Assembly (NCBI RefSeq): GCF_016908785.1
Contig: NZ_JAFBEO010000002.1
Location: 124,001-188,000 of the forward strand
From: Weissella uvarum
Lineage (GTDB): Bacteria; Bacillota; Bacilli; Lactobacillales; Lactobacillaceae
Reading direction: 5' to 3'
DNA: 64,000 nt
The position numbers and the translations under genes are program-made. Of the stretch, positions 26,704-34,901 are shown piece after piece (the first letter of the stretch is position 1; the number at the start of each line of letters is the position of its first letter). A model generated the notes under the pieces. That model ran no database searches. It was given only the letters and a program-made list of their open reading frames with translations, and had not been told where the DNA came from.

Positions 26704-27942
26704 ATGACAATCAAAAACTTTGATTTATTATTAGAAAAATATGCAAAACTCGTGATTAACCTTGGAGTCAACATTCGCCGGGGTCAGAATGTCTTGATTT
26801 ACGCCGATATTGAACAAGCACAACTCGTCCATGCTTTAACTGATGCAGCCTACACCCGTGGCGCTGATAAAGTCGATGTCGAATGGTCTGACGTCCACAC
26901 AAAACGCGCTTTCCTTGAAAACGCACCTGAAGATGCTTTAACAGCCACACCCACTTGGGTACCGGTAAGAGCCCAAAATATTGCTGATGCCAACACAACA
27001 CGGATTTCAATTCTTTCAACCGATCCAGATGCTTTTAGTCATATTGATAGCAACCGTGTCTCTTTGCTTGAACAAACATTCCGCCGAGCCAATCAACCAG
27101 TTCAAAAGGCAACCATGAATAATGATTTAGATTGGATTGTTATTGGCGCTGCCGGCCAAGCCTGGGCTGAAAAAGTCTTTCCTGAACTAGACGCAGCTGC
27201 CACCAAAGACCGCCTTTGGGAAGAAATCTTTAAGGTCACCCGAGTGACAGTTGATAATGACCCAATTGCCGATTGGCAAGCTCACGTCAACCAACTTAAG
27301 ACCAAAGCAAACTGGCTCGATGAGCAAAATTTCAAAGCTTTACACTTCAAGTCGCCAATTACTGATTTGACAGTTGGTCTTGCCCGAGATCATCGCTGGG
27401 AAGCCTCTGATTCCTCTGATAAAGCTGGCTATACGTTTATCGCCAACATGCCAACTGAAGAAGTTTTTACTTCACCAGATGCACATCACATTGATGGCTA
27501 CGTTCAATCAACGAAACCACTTTCTTATAGCGGAACGTTAATTCAGGATATCAAGCTAACCTTTAAAGATGGGCACGTGACCGAAGCCGATGCTTCAACA
27601 GGGCGCGACATCTTAAAACAATTGCTGCAAACAGATTCTGGAGCCAACTCTTTGGGTGAAGTATCATTGGTACCAGATCCTTCACCAATTTCGCAATCTG
27701 GCATTATTTTCTATAACACCTTATTCGACGAGAATGCCTCTGATCATCTCGCACTAGGTGCCGCTTACCCTTCAAATATCAAGGGAGGTACACAAATGCC
27801 TTTAGCAGAACGCCAAGCACACGGCCAAAATGATTCACTTGTTCATGTTGATTTCATGATTGGATCAGCCGATATGGATGTTGACGGACTAACACAAGAT
27901 GGTCAAGTTGTTCCAGTCTTCAGAAATGGTGATTGGGCATAA
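26704..27942 (+). CDS. M29 family aminopeptidase (PepS/AmpS-like)
   Basis: Metallo-aminopeptidase for peptide utilisation in the cytoplasm, 412 aa as usual. The family's metal-binding residues lie in MPTEEVFTSPD, GEVSLV, FDENASDHLALGAAYP and HVDFMIGS. A ribosome site (GAGGCC) precedes the ATG. It is alone on the plus strand with convergent minus-strand genes around it, and ends at a bidirectional terminator. Thermophilic aminopeptidase T/AmpS/PepS cannot be told apart reliably by eye. Confidence 0.93.
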   Translation: MTIKNFDLLLEKYAKLVINLGVNIRRGQNVLIYADIEQAQLVHALTDAAYTRGADKVDVEWSDVHTKRAFLENAPEDALTATPTWVPVRAQNIADANTTRISILSTDPDAFSHIDSNRVSLLEQTFRRANQPVQKATMNNDLDWIVIGAAGQAWAEKVFPELDAAATKDRLWEEIFKVTRVTVDNDPIADWQAHVNQLKTKANWLDEQNFKALHFKSPITDLTVGLARDHRWEASDSSDKAGYTFIANMPTEEVFTSPDAHHIDGYVQSTKPLSYSGTLIQDIKLTFKDGHVTEADASTGRDILKQLLQTDSGANSLGEVSLVPDPSPISQSGIIFYNTLFDENASDHLALGAAYPSNIKGGTQMPLAERQAHGQNDSLVHVDFMIGSADMDVDGLTQDGQVVPVFRNGDWA

Positions 27943-27943
27943 G

Positions 27944-27977
27944 AAAAAAAGCTCTCGCATGCGCGAGAGCTTTTTTT
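27944..27977. terminator. Bidirectional terminator between pepS-like gene and sugar transferase
   Basis: GCTCTCGCATGCGCGAGAGC is a near-perfect 20-nt dyad with seven A before it and seven T after it. Confidence 0.9.
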
Positions 27978-27981
27978 GTTT

Positions 27982-28599
27982 TTATTTAACATGTCTAACA
28001 ACATTGACATCACGCTCTTCATCTCGATCGATATCCGATTGACGAAATACCTTGCCAATTGTTTTCAAAACAATCTTTAAGTCAAGCATGAACGAAACAT
28101 GCTCTGCATATTCTTGATCATACGCCGCTTTTTGTTCATCCGAAATGTTATTGCGCCCGTTCACTTGGGCTAATCCTGAGATACCAGGTCGCACTTGATC
28201 AGCACCATTCATTTTTCGCAAATCAATTACTCGATAATCCGAATCCGCTAGAGGACGGGGCCCGATAAAACTCATGTCGCCCTTCAAAACATTCAACAAT
28301 TGAGGCATTTCATCTAATGAAGTACGTCGTAACAATTTACCAATAGTAGTCAAATAATTATCCATATCATCAAAGCGTTGATTTGCTCGTTCTGGCGCAT
28401 CTGGTACCATCGATCGATACTTATAAACTTTAAAAGGGCGACTGTCAACCGTGTAGCGTTTCTGCCGGAAAAGGACCGGCCCATGAGAGGTCAACCTCAC
28501 CATCAGTGCAATCAACAACATCGGCAAGCCAAAAATAGTTAATAGCCCAATTGCGCCGACAATATCCAGCGCCCTTTTTCCAAATTTGCGATAAAACAT
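27982..28599 (-). CDS. Second priming sugar-phosphate transferase
   Basis: 205 aa paralogue of the enzyme at 24118-24747. N-terminal hydrophobic segment (ALDIVGAIGLLTIFGLPMLL), then GPVLFRQKRYTV, YKYRSMVPDAPE, RRTSLDEMPQLLNVLKGDMS, IGPRPL, and the C-terminal RPGISGLAQVNGRN that the first copy has only in diverged form. The start at 28597-28599 has GGAGGGG 3-5 nt upstream. It stands alone, with terminators or gaps on both sides. A role in exopolysaccharide initiation is inferred. Confidence 0.92.
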   Translation of the reverse strand: MFYRKFGKRALDIVGAIGLLTIFGLPMLLIALMVRLTSHGPVLFRQKRYTVDSRPFKVYKYRSMVPDAPERANQRFDDMDNYLTTIGKLLRRTSLDEMPQLLNVLKGDMSFIGPRPLADSDYRVIDLRKMNGADQVRPGISGLAQVNGRNNISDEQKAAYDQEYAEHVSFMLDLKIVLKTIGKVFRQSDIDRDEERDVNVVRHVK

Positions 28600-28755
28600 A
28601 CACCCCTCCGAAGACCCCATACATTTAAGCCCATTTATTAAAGAATGATTAGTTTTCACTAATTTCAACCGCATTTAATTATACCATTTCATGAAAATAA
28701 TCAAAGTATATATTAAGCTAATTCACATCATCAGTCTATACCAATTTAAAATATT

Positions 28756-28796
28756 AAAAAACACACTTGTGAATTAATAAAATCACAAGTGTGTTA
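28756..28796 (-). terminator. Terminator after the LysM-CAP gene
   Basis: On the minus strand ACACACTTGTGA/TCACAAGTGTGT around a 10-nt loop is followed by TTTTTT. Confidence 0.85.
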
Positions 28797-28814
28797 AGAG
28801 GTTTAATTTTAACT

Positions 28815-29939
28815 TTATTCTGCTAATCCAACAATGGTATTACCGACTTGAGCAAAACCAACTTTACTATAATTAGCGTTCATTTCCCAGTTACGGTGAC
28901 CAGGAGCACCCACCATATTAGTTTCGTTATACCAGGCATTGATTACAGGCGTACCTGCATTCCAACCAATAGCAATCACTTCATTACCTGAACCCGTAAA
29001 GTGATCTGCAGGGACTGTTTGAGTCGCGTTAATTTGAGCAGCTCGAGCGCTGGCTTTTGCCGCCAAACCAGCATCCCAAGTCAACGGTGCTAACCCATTA
29101 ATTTGGCGCAACTGATTCAAAGCAGCAAAAGTTGCATCTGAAGTTTGCGTAACCGCTGTGTTGGTTTGTGTATCAGCTTGTTGATTGGTGTTTGTTGCCT
29201 TTGTATTTGATTGCGTTGTTTGTTTTTGTTGTTGTGTTGCTTGAACTTGGGCTTGATTAGTTTGAGCTTCCTTCGCTTGTGCTACTTGAGCATCACGAGC
29301 CTTTGACTCAGCCGTTTGCTTAGCTTGTGTTGCAACAGCTTGTTGATTAGCAGCAACGGCTGCTTGTGAACGCGCTTGAATTTGAGCATCACGCTTAGCC
29401 TGCACTTGCTTAGCTTGCGCAACCTTTTGCTCAGCCACTGCTTTAGCTTGTGCTGCTTCATTTGCCTTAGCTTGTGCTGTTTGCGCTTGTTGCTTAGCCA
29501 CAGTTGCTTCAGAAACCTTCTGGGCTGCTACTTGCTTAGCTTGCGTATTAGCTGCTGTCGCTTGGTTTACTTGTGCTGTTTGTGCTGTTTGTGCTGCCTG
29601 AGTTGCTTGACTAGCCGTCACAACACCATGACTACTCAAATTCAATGTTGAGCCAGCGTAGATTAAGTCAGGGTTTTGGATCCCATTACGTTGCGCTAAA
29701 GTGGCAACTGATTGATTTGTAGCTTGTGACAAGGCCCAAAGTGTATCACCATTATGCACACCATATTGCGCTGGATTAGATGCATTCACTTGTTGCTTTA
29801 CTGTTGCTACTGAATTGGCCTGCCAAGTACCATCAGCAGATGCATCGACTTGGTTAACAAAAATTCCTGCTGCAAACAAAGTTGAAGCAAGCAAACTTGT
29901 CTTACCTACTGACTTCATCAAACGTTGTTGATTTTCCAT
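28815..29939 (-). CDS. Secreted LysM and CAP (SCP) domain protein
   Basis: 374 aa from the ATG at 29937-29939 (AAAGGTGG 8 nt upstream). The signal peptide covers about 1-35 (basic start, then SLLASTLFAAGIFV). One LysM peptidoglycan-binding domain follows (YGVHNGDTLWALSQATNQS to about residue 105). A long Ala/Gln/Lys-rich low-complexity linker covers about 108-265. The C-terminal CAP domain starts at FAALNQLRQINGLAPLTWD and includes ADHFTGSGNEVIA and GHRNWEMNANYSKVGFAQ. It is probably a wall-bound protein of unknown activity. The repetitive linker may vary in length between strains. Confidence 0.9.
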   Translation of the reverse strand: MENQQRLMKSVGKTSLLASTLFAAGIFVNQVDASADGTWQANSVATVKQQVNASNPAQYGVHNGDTLWALSQATNQSVATLAQRNGIQNPDLIYAGSTLNLSSHGVVTASQATQAAQTAQTAQVNQATAANTQAKQVAAQKVSEATVAKQQAQTAQAKANEAAQAKAVAEQKVAQAKQVQAKRDAQIQARSQAAVAANQQAVATQAKQTAESKARDAQVAQAKEAQTNQAQVQATQQQKQTTQSNTKATNTNQQADTQTNTAVTQTSDATFAALNQLRQINGLAPLTWDAGLAAKASARAAQINATQTVPADHFTGSGNEVIAIGWNAGTPVINAWYNETNMVGAPGHRNWEMNANYSKVGFAQVGNTIVGLAE

Positions 29940-30016
29940 CGTTAAAACCACCTTTAATTTTCTTAATTGCTATGTACAAGCATAACTGATGCAATTTAAT
30001 AGAAGATTACAGTTTT

Positions 30017-30916
30017 TTAACTTTTCTTAACAATGGCGCTAAAGTCAGCTGTAATAGGCGCTTTAACCGAAATTTCTTTCTGAGAAAAAGGCAATTTAAA
30101 ACTAATTTTTGCTGCATGTAACATTAAACGGGACGAATTTGTCGCTGGATTGTAATAAACATCGCCAACGATTGGATGGCCGATTGCCTGCATATGCACT
30201 CGAATTTGATGCGTCCGTCCCGTCTCTAATTCAAGTTGCAGTAAAGTTGCCGTCTCTCGTTTTTCTAACACTTGCCAATGGGTCCGAGCAGCTTGTGATT
30301 TAACCCCATTCACCTTACGCAAGCGTACGTGCTCTGGATCAATGCCAATTGGTAAATCAACAACGCCTTGTTTCTGCGTAACTGTTCCCATTACCAACGC
30401 AACGTATTGACGCGTTATCTGCTTCGTTTTTAATTGTGCATTTAAGATTGAAACGGCCACTGGATTTTTCGCAATCACAATTGCCCCTGATGTCGCACCA
30501 TCTAAACGGTGCACCATATATGCCGAGCTATTCGGTTGATTTGCCAAATAGGCTTGCGCTAAATTCATCAACGTCCCCGTTTCGCCAGGGGAGTTAGGGT
30601 GTGTCTTTATCCCAGCCGGCTTGTTAGCAACCAATACATCCTCATTTTCCCACAACACTTCTAATTGACCCGTTGCTTCAGCCGCATATTGCGACGTGGC
30701 GGTCATAAAATCTGTCGCTAGAAAAGTCATTTCTAAACGGTCACCTGGCTTCAAATGCGTCTGCATATTTTGATAACGGCCATTTAGCAAAACACGTCGA
30801 TTTTGTCTTAACTGTCCCTGAATCCTTCTTGGCAGCGCCCAAGCGGTTAACTGTTCGCGTAAAGTAACATCGGGTTGATCAACCGGCAATTCAATTGTTT
30901 TTAACCATTTTTGCAT
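30017..30916 (-). CDS. RluA-family pseudouridine synthase
   Basis: Isomerises specific uridines in rRNA or tRNA. It has 299 aa: an S4-like N-terminal part (RRIQGQLRQNRRVLLNGRY), then the catalytic domain with VLVANKPAGIKTHP, and HRLDGATSGAIVIAKN, whose Asp is the nucleophile. ELETGRTHQIRVHMQAIGHPIVGD is the conserved late motif. The exact RNA site cannot be inferred. Confidence 0.94.
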   Translation of the reverse strand: MQKWLKTIELPVDQPDVTLREQLTAWALPRRIQGQLRQNRRVLLNGRYQNMQTHLKPGDRLEMTFLATDFMTATSQYAAEATGQLEVLWENEDVLVANKPAGIKTHPNSPGETGTLMNLAQAYLANQPNSSAYMVHRLDGATSGAIVIAKNPVAVSILNAQLKTKQITRQYVALVMGTVTQKQGVVDLPIGIDPEHVRLRKVNGVKSQAARTHWQVLEKRETATLLQLELETGRTHQIRVHMQAIGHPIVGDVYYNPATNSSRLMLHAAKISFKLPFSQKEISVKAPITADFSAIVKKS

Positions 30917-30946
30917 TTCAGTCTACCCTGTCATTTTTAAATCAAT

Positions 30947-30981
30947 AAAAAAGAACAGTTCCGAAGAACTGTTCTTTTTTT
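30947..30981 (-). terminator. Terminator after the cold-shock gene
   Basis: On the minus strand AAAGAACAGTT-CTTCGG-AACTGTTCTTTTTT-type hairpin: AAGAACAGTT pairs with AACTGTTCTT, followed by T. Confidence 0.85.
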
Positions 30982-30986
30982 GCTAA

Positions 30987-31187
30987 TTAAAGCTTTGTAA
31001 CGTCAGCAGCTTGTAATCCGCGGTCACCTTCGGTAACGTTGAATTCAACTTTTTGACCTTCGTCCAATGACTTGAATCCGTCACCTTGGATAGCTGAGAA
31101 ATGTACGAACACATCGTCTCCGTTATCACGTGCGATAAATCCAAATCCCTTATCTGCGTTAAACCACTTAACTGTTCCTTGTTCCAT
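30987..31187 (-). CDS. Cold-shock protein
   Basis: 66-aa single OB-fold protein that binds single-stranded RNA and DNA and melts RNA structure. The RNP1 motif KGFGFI and RNP2 VFVHF are present, and [14 protein letters not shown] is a typical start. AGGAGG lies 9-10 nt upstream of the ATG, immediately after a small hairpin (TGGCA-GTA-TGCCA at 31202-31214). It is monocistronic. CspA, CspB or CspC cannot be assigned from sequence alone. Confidence 0.96.
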   Translation of the reverse strand: MEQGTVKWFNADKGFGFIARDNGDDVFVHFSAIQGDGFKSLDEGQKVEFNVTEGDRGLQAADVTKL

Positions 31188-31344
31188 TGTTACGAACCTC
31201 CTGGCATACTGCCAAATTTTTTAAATAATCTAAAACACCCATGCCATATTTCAAAAAGGATCGAAACATAAAACAAAAATCTTTCAAACTATATTTATAT
31301 GATAGCACCTTCTTCAGTAAAAAGAAAGGCATATCATTAATTTG

Positions 31345-32103
31345 TTACTTTAATTCACTTAGTTGCTGCTTAACCGCAGTTGTCGCCATTTCAGATGAGA
31401 TGGCCTTCGTTTGCGCCTTTTGTTGTGCAGCGGTAGCATCGGGATGCGCTTGCATGTAGGCCGTCATCTTCTGCGTCACAGCCTGTTTCATTTGGGCTTG
31501 TTGCATTTGTTGCATCTTTGGTGACATTTGCTTTTGCTTGGCACCTAATTGCTTAGCTTGTTCAGGCGTTAGAACTACCCAAGTCTTGCTTGGTACTGTA
31601 ACAACAGTCCGTTGCTTAACGAGCTTATTTTGTTGCTCGCTAATACCAAACATCATCTTATAGAAATCATTCTTGAAACGCAAACGCGTTGTAGTCGTCT
31701 TGACCGTAGCATGATCCGTTTGCTTGGTATGATACGTACCAGTCTTCTTGATTGCTTCAGTAATATGCTTTGAATCCGGCTTATTGTGAACCTTTGCCTT
31801 TTTATCATCAGCATGGTTACGATAAACCATGACATAATTGTTGGAATCATCTCCAACTTCTTTGGCAATCAGCATATTTGCGGGTGACTTTGTATCGCCA
31901 GCTGTATAAATCTTTTGTTCCTTAACTGTCGTGACTTCCTTCATCCCAAGTTGATTAGTGAAGTTCAAAGTAATTGCTAACACACTAAGCGCCATGCCTA
32001 GTAGGGCCAAACTACCTGCCAATACACGTAAGGTAATTGGCTTAATGTAAATCCAGGCTAAGAAGGTTAAAACAACAAAAAGTAATAATATAACAATAAT
32101 CAT
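31345..32103 (-). CDS. DUF4811 membrane protein
   Basis: 252 aa. Two N-terminal transmembrane helices (about 2-20 and 28-50) are followed by an extracellular, Lys/Gln-rich domain ending in a Met/Gln/Ala-rich helical tail (KQMSPKMQQMQQAQMKQAV). In lactobacilli DUF4811 genes accompany DHA2-type exporters, and here only 3 nt separate it from the MFS gene. It is probably an accessory to that transporter; no biochemical role is known to me. Confidence 0.82.
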   Translation of the reverse strand: MIIVILLLFVVLTFLAWIYIKPITLRVLAGSLALLGMALSVLAITLNFTNQLGMKEVTTVKEQKIYTAGDTKSPANMLIAKEVGDDSNNYVMVYRNHADDKKAKVHNKPDSKHITEAIKKTGTYHTKQTDHATVKTTTTRLRFKNDFYKMMFGISEQQNKLVKQRTVVTVPSKTWVVLTPEQAKQLGAKQKQMSPKMQQMQQAQMKQAVTQKMTAYMQAHPDATAAQQKAQTKAISSEMATTAVKQQLSELK

Positions 32104-32106
32104 GAA

Positions 32107-33645
32107 TTAACCCTCCTTTGTTTCATTTGAGTTGTTGCTTTCGGCGATAATCTTACCCTTACGTAGGAAGAGTGCCACAATCAATCCAGCAACCGCGAAC
32201 AAGAAACCAATCAAGAATGAGACTTGGAATCCATCCATTGACGCATTCAACATCTTCTCACCATACTTCAATGGATTGGCATCTCGTAAGGCAGCGCCTG
32301 GCTTATTTGTATTAATAATATTCTGTATAACAGAAGTTAGCAAAGCGACAACAACAGCTGAGGCCAATTGACGTGCTGTGTTATTTGATGCAGTTGCATG
32401 ATTAGCCTCTTCAGGTGGCAAAGCTGACATCGCTGAAGCCGTTAATGGCATCATCACAATGGCGACACCAAACATTCGTGCTGTATACAAAGCCGTAATA
32501 TAGTGTGTTGGTGTCTCTGGTGTTAGGAACATAAATGGTACTGTTCCGATTGCTAACAAGCTAAATCCAACCAAAGCCAAACGACGGGCACCAACCTTAT
32601 CATAAGCCATACCAGCAATTGGTGACATAATTCCCATCATCAAAGCTCCAGGTAATAGCGTTAGTCCTGAACGCAAAGCAGATAGATTATGCACATTTTG
32701 CATATATGTTGGCAACATCATTTCAACACCCATCATGGCCATCATTGCTAACATAACCGCAATCGTGGTGACAGTAAATTGTTTATTCTTAAACACCGTC
32801 ACATTCAAGAAAGGCTCATCCATATGCAATTGACGCATGATAAAGATAGTAATGAAAATCACCCCAATGACGATTGGTGTAATAACAGTCTTCACATCAC
32901 CCCAACCATCAGTTCCAACATTTGTGAAGCCTAATAGGAAACTTCCAAATCCAATAACCGAGTAGATAAATGAAATAATATCAAGCTTAACCTTGCTTGT
33001 TGGCAAAACATCCCGCAAGAAGAACAAACTAAAGATTAAATCAATGCCTAACACAATCATTGGTACGTAAAAAATTGAACGCCAAGAATCTGTTAGGGTC
33101 AAACCGAAAATGACATGATTTTGATCCAAAATCCAACCAGATAAGGTTGGTCCAATCGCTGGTGCCATTCCGACAACCAGTCCACCAAGCCCCATGGCAA
33201 CACCACGTTGCTCAGGTGGAAAAATATTAACTAAAACAACTTGCATCAAGGGCATTGAAATTCCAACTCCTAAGGCAGCCGAAACACGACCAGCCAAGAA
33301 GAGCCACCACATATCATGTTGTTCAGGGGTAAAGGCTGTAATCGCCATTCCAGCCCAAAGCAAACTAAATGCAGCTAAATATAACCATTTCGTGGGAACC
33401 CGACTTGTTAAATAAGCCGAAACCGGAATCATGACCCCGTTAGCTAACAAGAACCATGTTGTGGCTTGTTGCGCGGTTGCCAAGTTAATATCAAAAGCGT
33501 GCATTAAGGTTGGAATCGCAGTCCCAAGTGACGTCTGCATTAAGACACCTGAAAATGTCGCAACCAAAATAACAATAACCATAATGGTTCGATTATATGG
33601 CTTTCCGTGCACATCAACCGGACGCGCGTGCGTCGTATCTGACAT
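32107..33645 (-). CDS. DHA2-family MFS multidrug exporter (EmrB/QacA/LmrB type)
   Basis: Proton-driven drug or metabolite exporter, 512 aa with about 14 predicted membrane helices, normal for the family. Recognisable segments: TSLGTAIPTLMHAFDIN in helix 1, FLAGRVSAALGVGISMPLMQ, and the antiporter motif region GLVVGMAPAIGPTLSGWIL. The start at 33643-33645 follows GGAAGGTGATG. It forms an operon with the DUF4811 gene. The promoter is flanked by direct repeats that suggest a local-drug repressor, but no regulator gene is adjacent. Substrate unknown. Confidence 0.92.
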   Translation of the reverse strand: MSDTTHARPVDVHGKPYNRTIMVIVILVATFSGVLMQTSLGTAIPTLMHAFDINLATAQQATTWFLLANGVMIPVSAYLTSRVPTKWLYLAAFSLLWAGMAITAFTPEQHDMWWLFLAGRVSAALGVGISMPLMQVVLVNIFPPEQRGVAMGLGGLVVGMAPAIGPTLSGWILDQNHVIFGLTLTDSWRSIFYVPMIVLGIDLIFSLFFLRDVLPTSKVKLDIISFIYSVIGFGSFLLGFTNVGTDGWGDVKTVITPIVIGVIFITIFIMRQLHMDEPFLNVTVFKNKQFTVTTIAVMLAMMAMMGVEMMLPTYMQNVHNLSALRSGLTLLPGALMMGIMSPIAGMAYDKVGARRLALVGFSLLAIGTVPFMFLTPETPTHYITALYTARMFGVAIVMMPLTASAMSALPPEEANHATASNNTARQLASAVVVALLTSVIQNIINTNKPGAALRDANPLKYGEKMLNASMDGFQVSFLIGFLFAVAGLIVALFLRKGKIIAESNNSNETKEG

Positions 33646-33702
33646 ATATTCATCACCTTCCATTTCATTTTTAAATAAATTCTCTTACCAGTAGTTAGTA
33701 AA

Positions 33703-33772
33703 AAGTTGACAATGTACAATTATATCCCAATCATGCATAATTTCAAGTGCTTTTTGTTAAACAAGTTGACAA
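33703..33772 (-). promoter_or_regulatory. MFS operon promoter with flanking repeats
   Basis: On the minus strand TTGAAA (33741-33746) and TATAAT (33719-33724) are 16 nt apart. The sequence AAGTTGACAA occurs twice on the plus strand, at 33703-33712 and 33763-33772, exactly 60 bp apart and on either side of the promoter. The downstream copy extends into the partial dyad TTGTACATTGTCAA. These are candidate operators. Confidence 0.5.
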
Positions 33773-33787
33773 GCTTCTTTAAAAAAT

Positions 33788-33815
33788 AAAAAAAGAGCGG
33801 CAAGCCACTCTTTTT
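33788..33815 (-). terminator. Terminator after the LysM protein gene
   Basis: On the minus strand AAGAGTGGC-TT-GCCGCTCTT is followed by TTTTT. Confidence 0.85.
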
Positions 33816-33833
33816 AATTATGCTCTATTTTGA

Positions 33834-34556
33834 TTACCACCAACCATTGGCTTGGCGGAAAGCAATCGCATTTTCTACTGAACCATAACGTGAGTTGGCA
33901 TAATTTACCATTCCCTTAGTTTGGTCAGCAACTGAACCTGTTCCCCAAGCTTCCTTAGTTTGACCTAGGCCTTGGTAACCATTTGATGAAACCGCATTTG
34001 GGTTTCCACCTGATTCAGGTTGAACAATTGTTTGCCACATTGCTTCAGTTCCACCATTAGCAATGAATTGATCATGCGTTGAACCAGAAGCAGCGGCGGC
34101 AGCTGGCTTTGCGTCTGTTGTTTGAGCAACAGTTGCTGGCTCTTCACTAGCTGGTTGCGCTTTTTCAACACTGGCAGTAGCAACTGGCTTTGCTTGAGCT
34201 ACTTGCTTTGGTTCTTCAGCATGCTTTGCTGCAGGTTGTTGCTTAGCAACACTCGTTGCTACCGTATTTGCTGCGGCTTGAGCTGCTTGTTGTGAGCTAG
34301 CCTTAGTTGCAACATCAGACTTAACATCATCTGATGAAACTTCAATCTTTTGAGTTGTAAAAATTAGATTTTTATCAGTAATATTGTTCTTCTTAACAAG
34401 ATCATCGATTGAAACATTGAACTTACTTGCAATTTCAGATAATGTATCACCCTTTTGAACAGTGTAAGTTGCCGCGTTTGCGACTGTTTGACCAGCTGCA
34501 AATACAGTAGCCAAACCTGCCATTGTTAACGCTGCATTCTTAGTCTTATTACTCAT
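33834..34556 (-). CDS. Secreted LysM protein with transglycosylase-like C-terminus
   Basis: 240 aa from the ATG at 34554-34556 (GGAG 10 nt upstream). The signal peptide ends near AGQTVANA-A (residue 28). One LysM domain follows (YTVQKGDTLSEIASKFNVSIDDLVKKNN to about 75), then an Ala/Gln/Pro/Lys-rich linker (about 80-165). The C-terminal domain reads IANGGTEAMWQTIVQPESGGN, then SNGYQGLGQTKEAWG and YGSVENAIAFRQANGWW, a lysozyme-like layout (PESGGN with the candidate catalytic Glu) found in LAB Apf-like and Rpf-like wall proteins. A peptidoglycan hydrolase role is inferred. A long leader with possible WalR sites precedes it. Confidence 0.88.
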   Translation of the reverse strand: MSNKTKNAALTMAGLATVFAAGQTVANAATYTVQKGDTLSEIASKFNVSIDDLVKKNNITDKNLIFTTQKIEVSSDDVKSDVATKASSQQAAQAAANTVATSVAKQQPAAKHAEEPKQVAQAKPVATASVEKAQPASEEPATVAQTTDAKPAAAAASGSTHDQFIANGGTEAMWQTIVQPESGGNPNAVSSNGYQGLGQTKEAWGTGSVADQTKGMVNYANSRYGSVENAIAFRQANGWW

Positions 34557-34901
34557 GAAAAATAGTCTCCAATAATTTTTATAATTTATAATCGCTAACT
34601 TGCGTTGCTTTGAACTAGACATGTTACCTCTCGTAACAACATCAACTAGTTTACCAACTTAAGCTTTCTATAAGTTACGCAAATATTACATCTTGTTATA
34701 AAGGATTACTTTTTTGTAATTTTCTAGCAATACAGCTTAAAAAACACTTGTAACAAGCAATATATCAGGCCTTTTTAAGTCATACACCTACTAGTAGATT
34801 TGAAATTATCTTGATAATCACCAAAAAAAACTAGTGATTCGTCTATAAATCACTAGTTAAAACGTTTTTGTTACATAACTGTCACTTAAACAAGTTACTT
34901 T
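34557..34901 (-). promoter_or_regulatory. Long leader and control region of the LysM gene
   Basis: 345 nt without a gene. It holds the coaA terminator (34823-34860), a direct repeat TGTAAT-N5-CGTAAC on the minus strand (34674-34690) that differs by one base from the WalR box TGTWAH-N5-TGTWAH, and a perfect inverted repeat TGTTAC-CTCTC-GTAACA (34622-34638). A -10-like TATAGA lies just downstream of the WalR-like box with no good -35, as expected for an activated promoter. Further TGTAAC/GTTACA words occur at about 34749 and 34869. Binding is unproven. Confidence 0.4.
34823..34860 (-). terminator. Terminator after coaA
   Basis: On the minus strand AACTAGTGATT/AATCACTAGTT with a short loop is followed by eight T. 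Confidence 0.85.

Noticed and set aside
29560-29620. Possible CRISPR or microsatellite at the short GCTGTTTG repeats
   Set aside because: The units are 9-12 nt, in frame with a coding linker and without spacers.
29376-29651. Plus-strand open frame rich in Leu, Cys and Ser opposite the LysM-CAP gene
   Set aside because: It is the antisense of the Ala/Gln-rich repeat; the composition follows from the repeats and there is no start signal.
33834-34556. LysM protein as a phage endolysin
   Set aside because: It has a signal peptide, a single-gene unit with host-type regulation and no neighbouring holin or phage genes.
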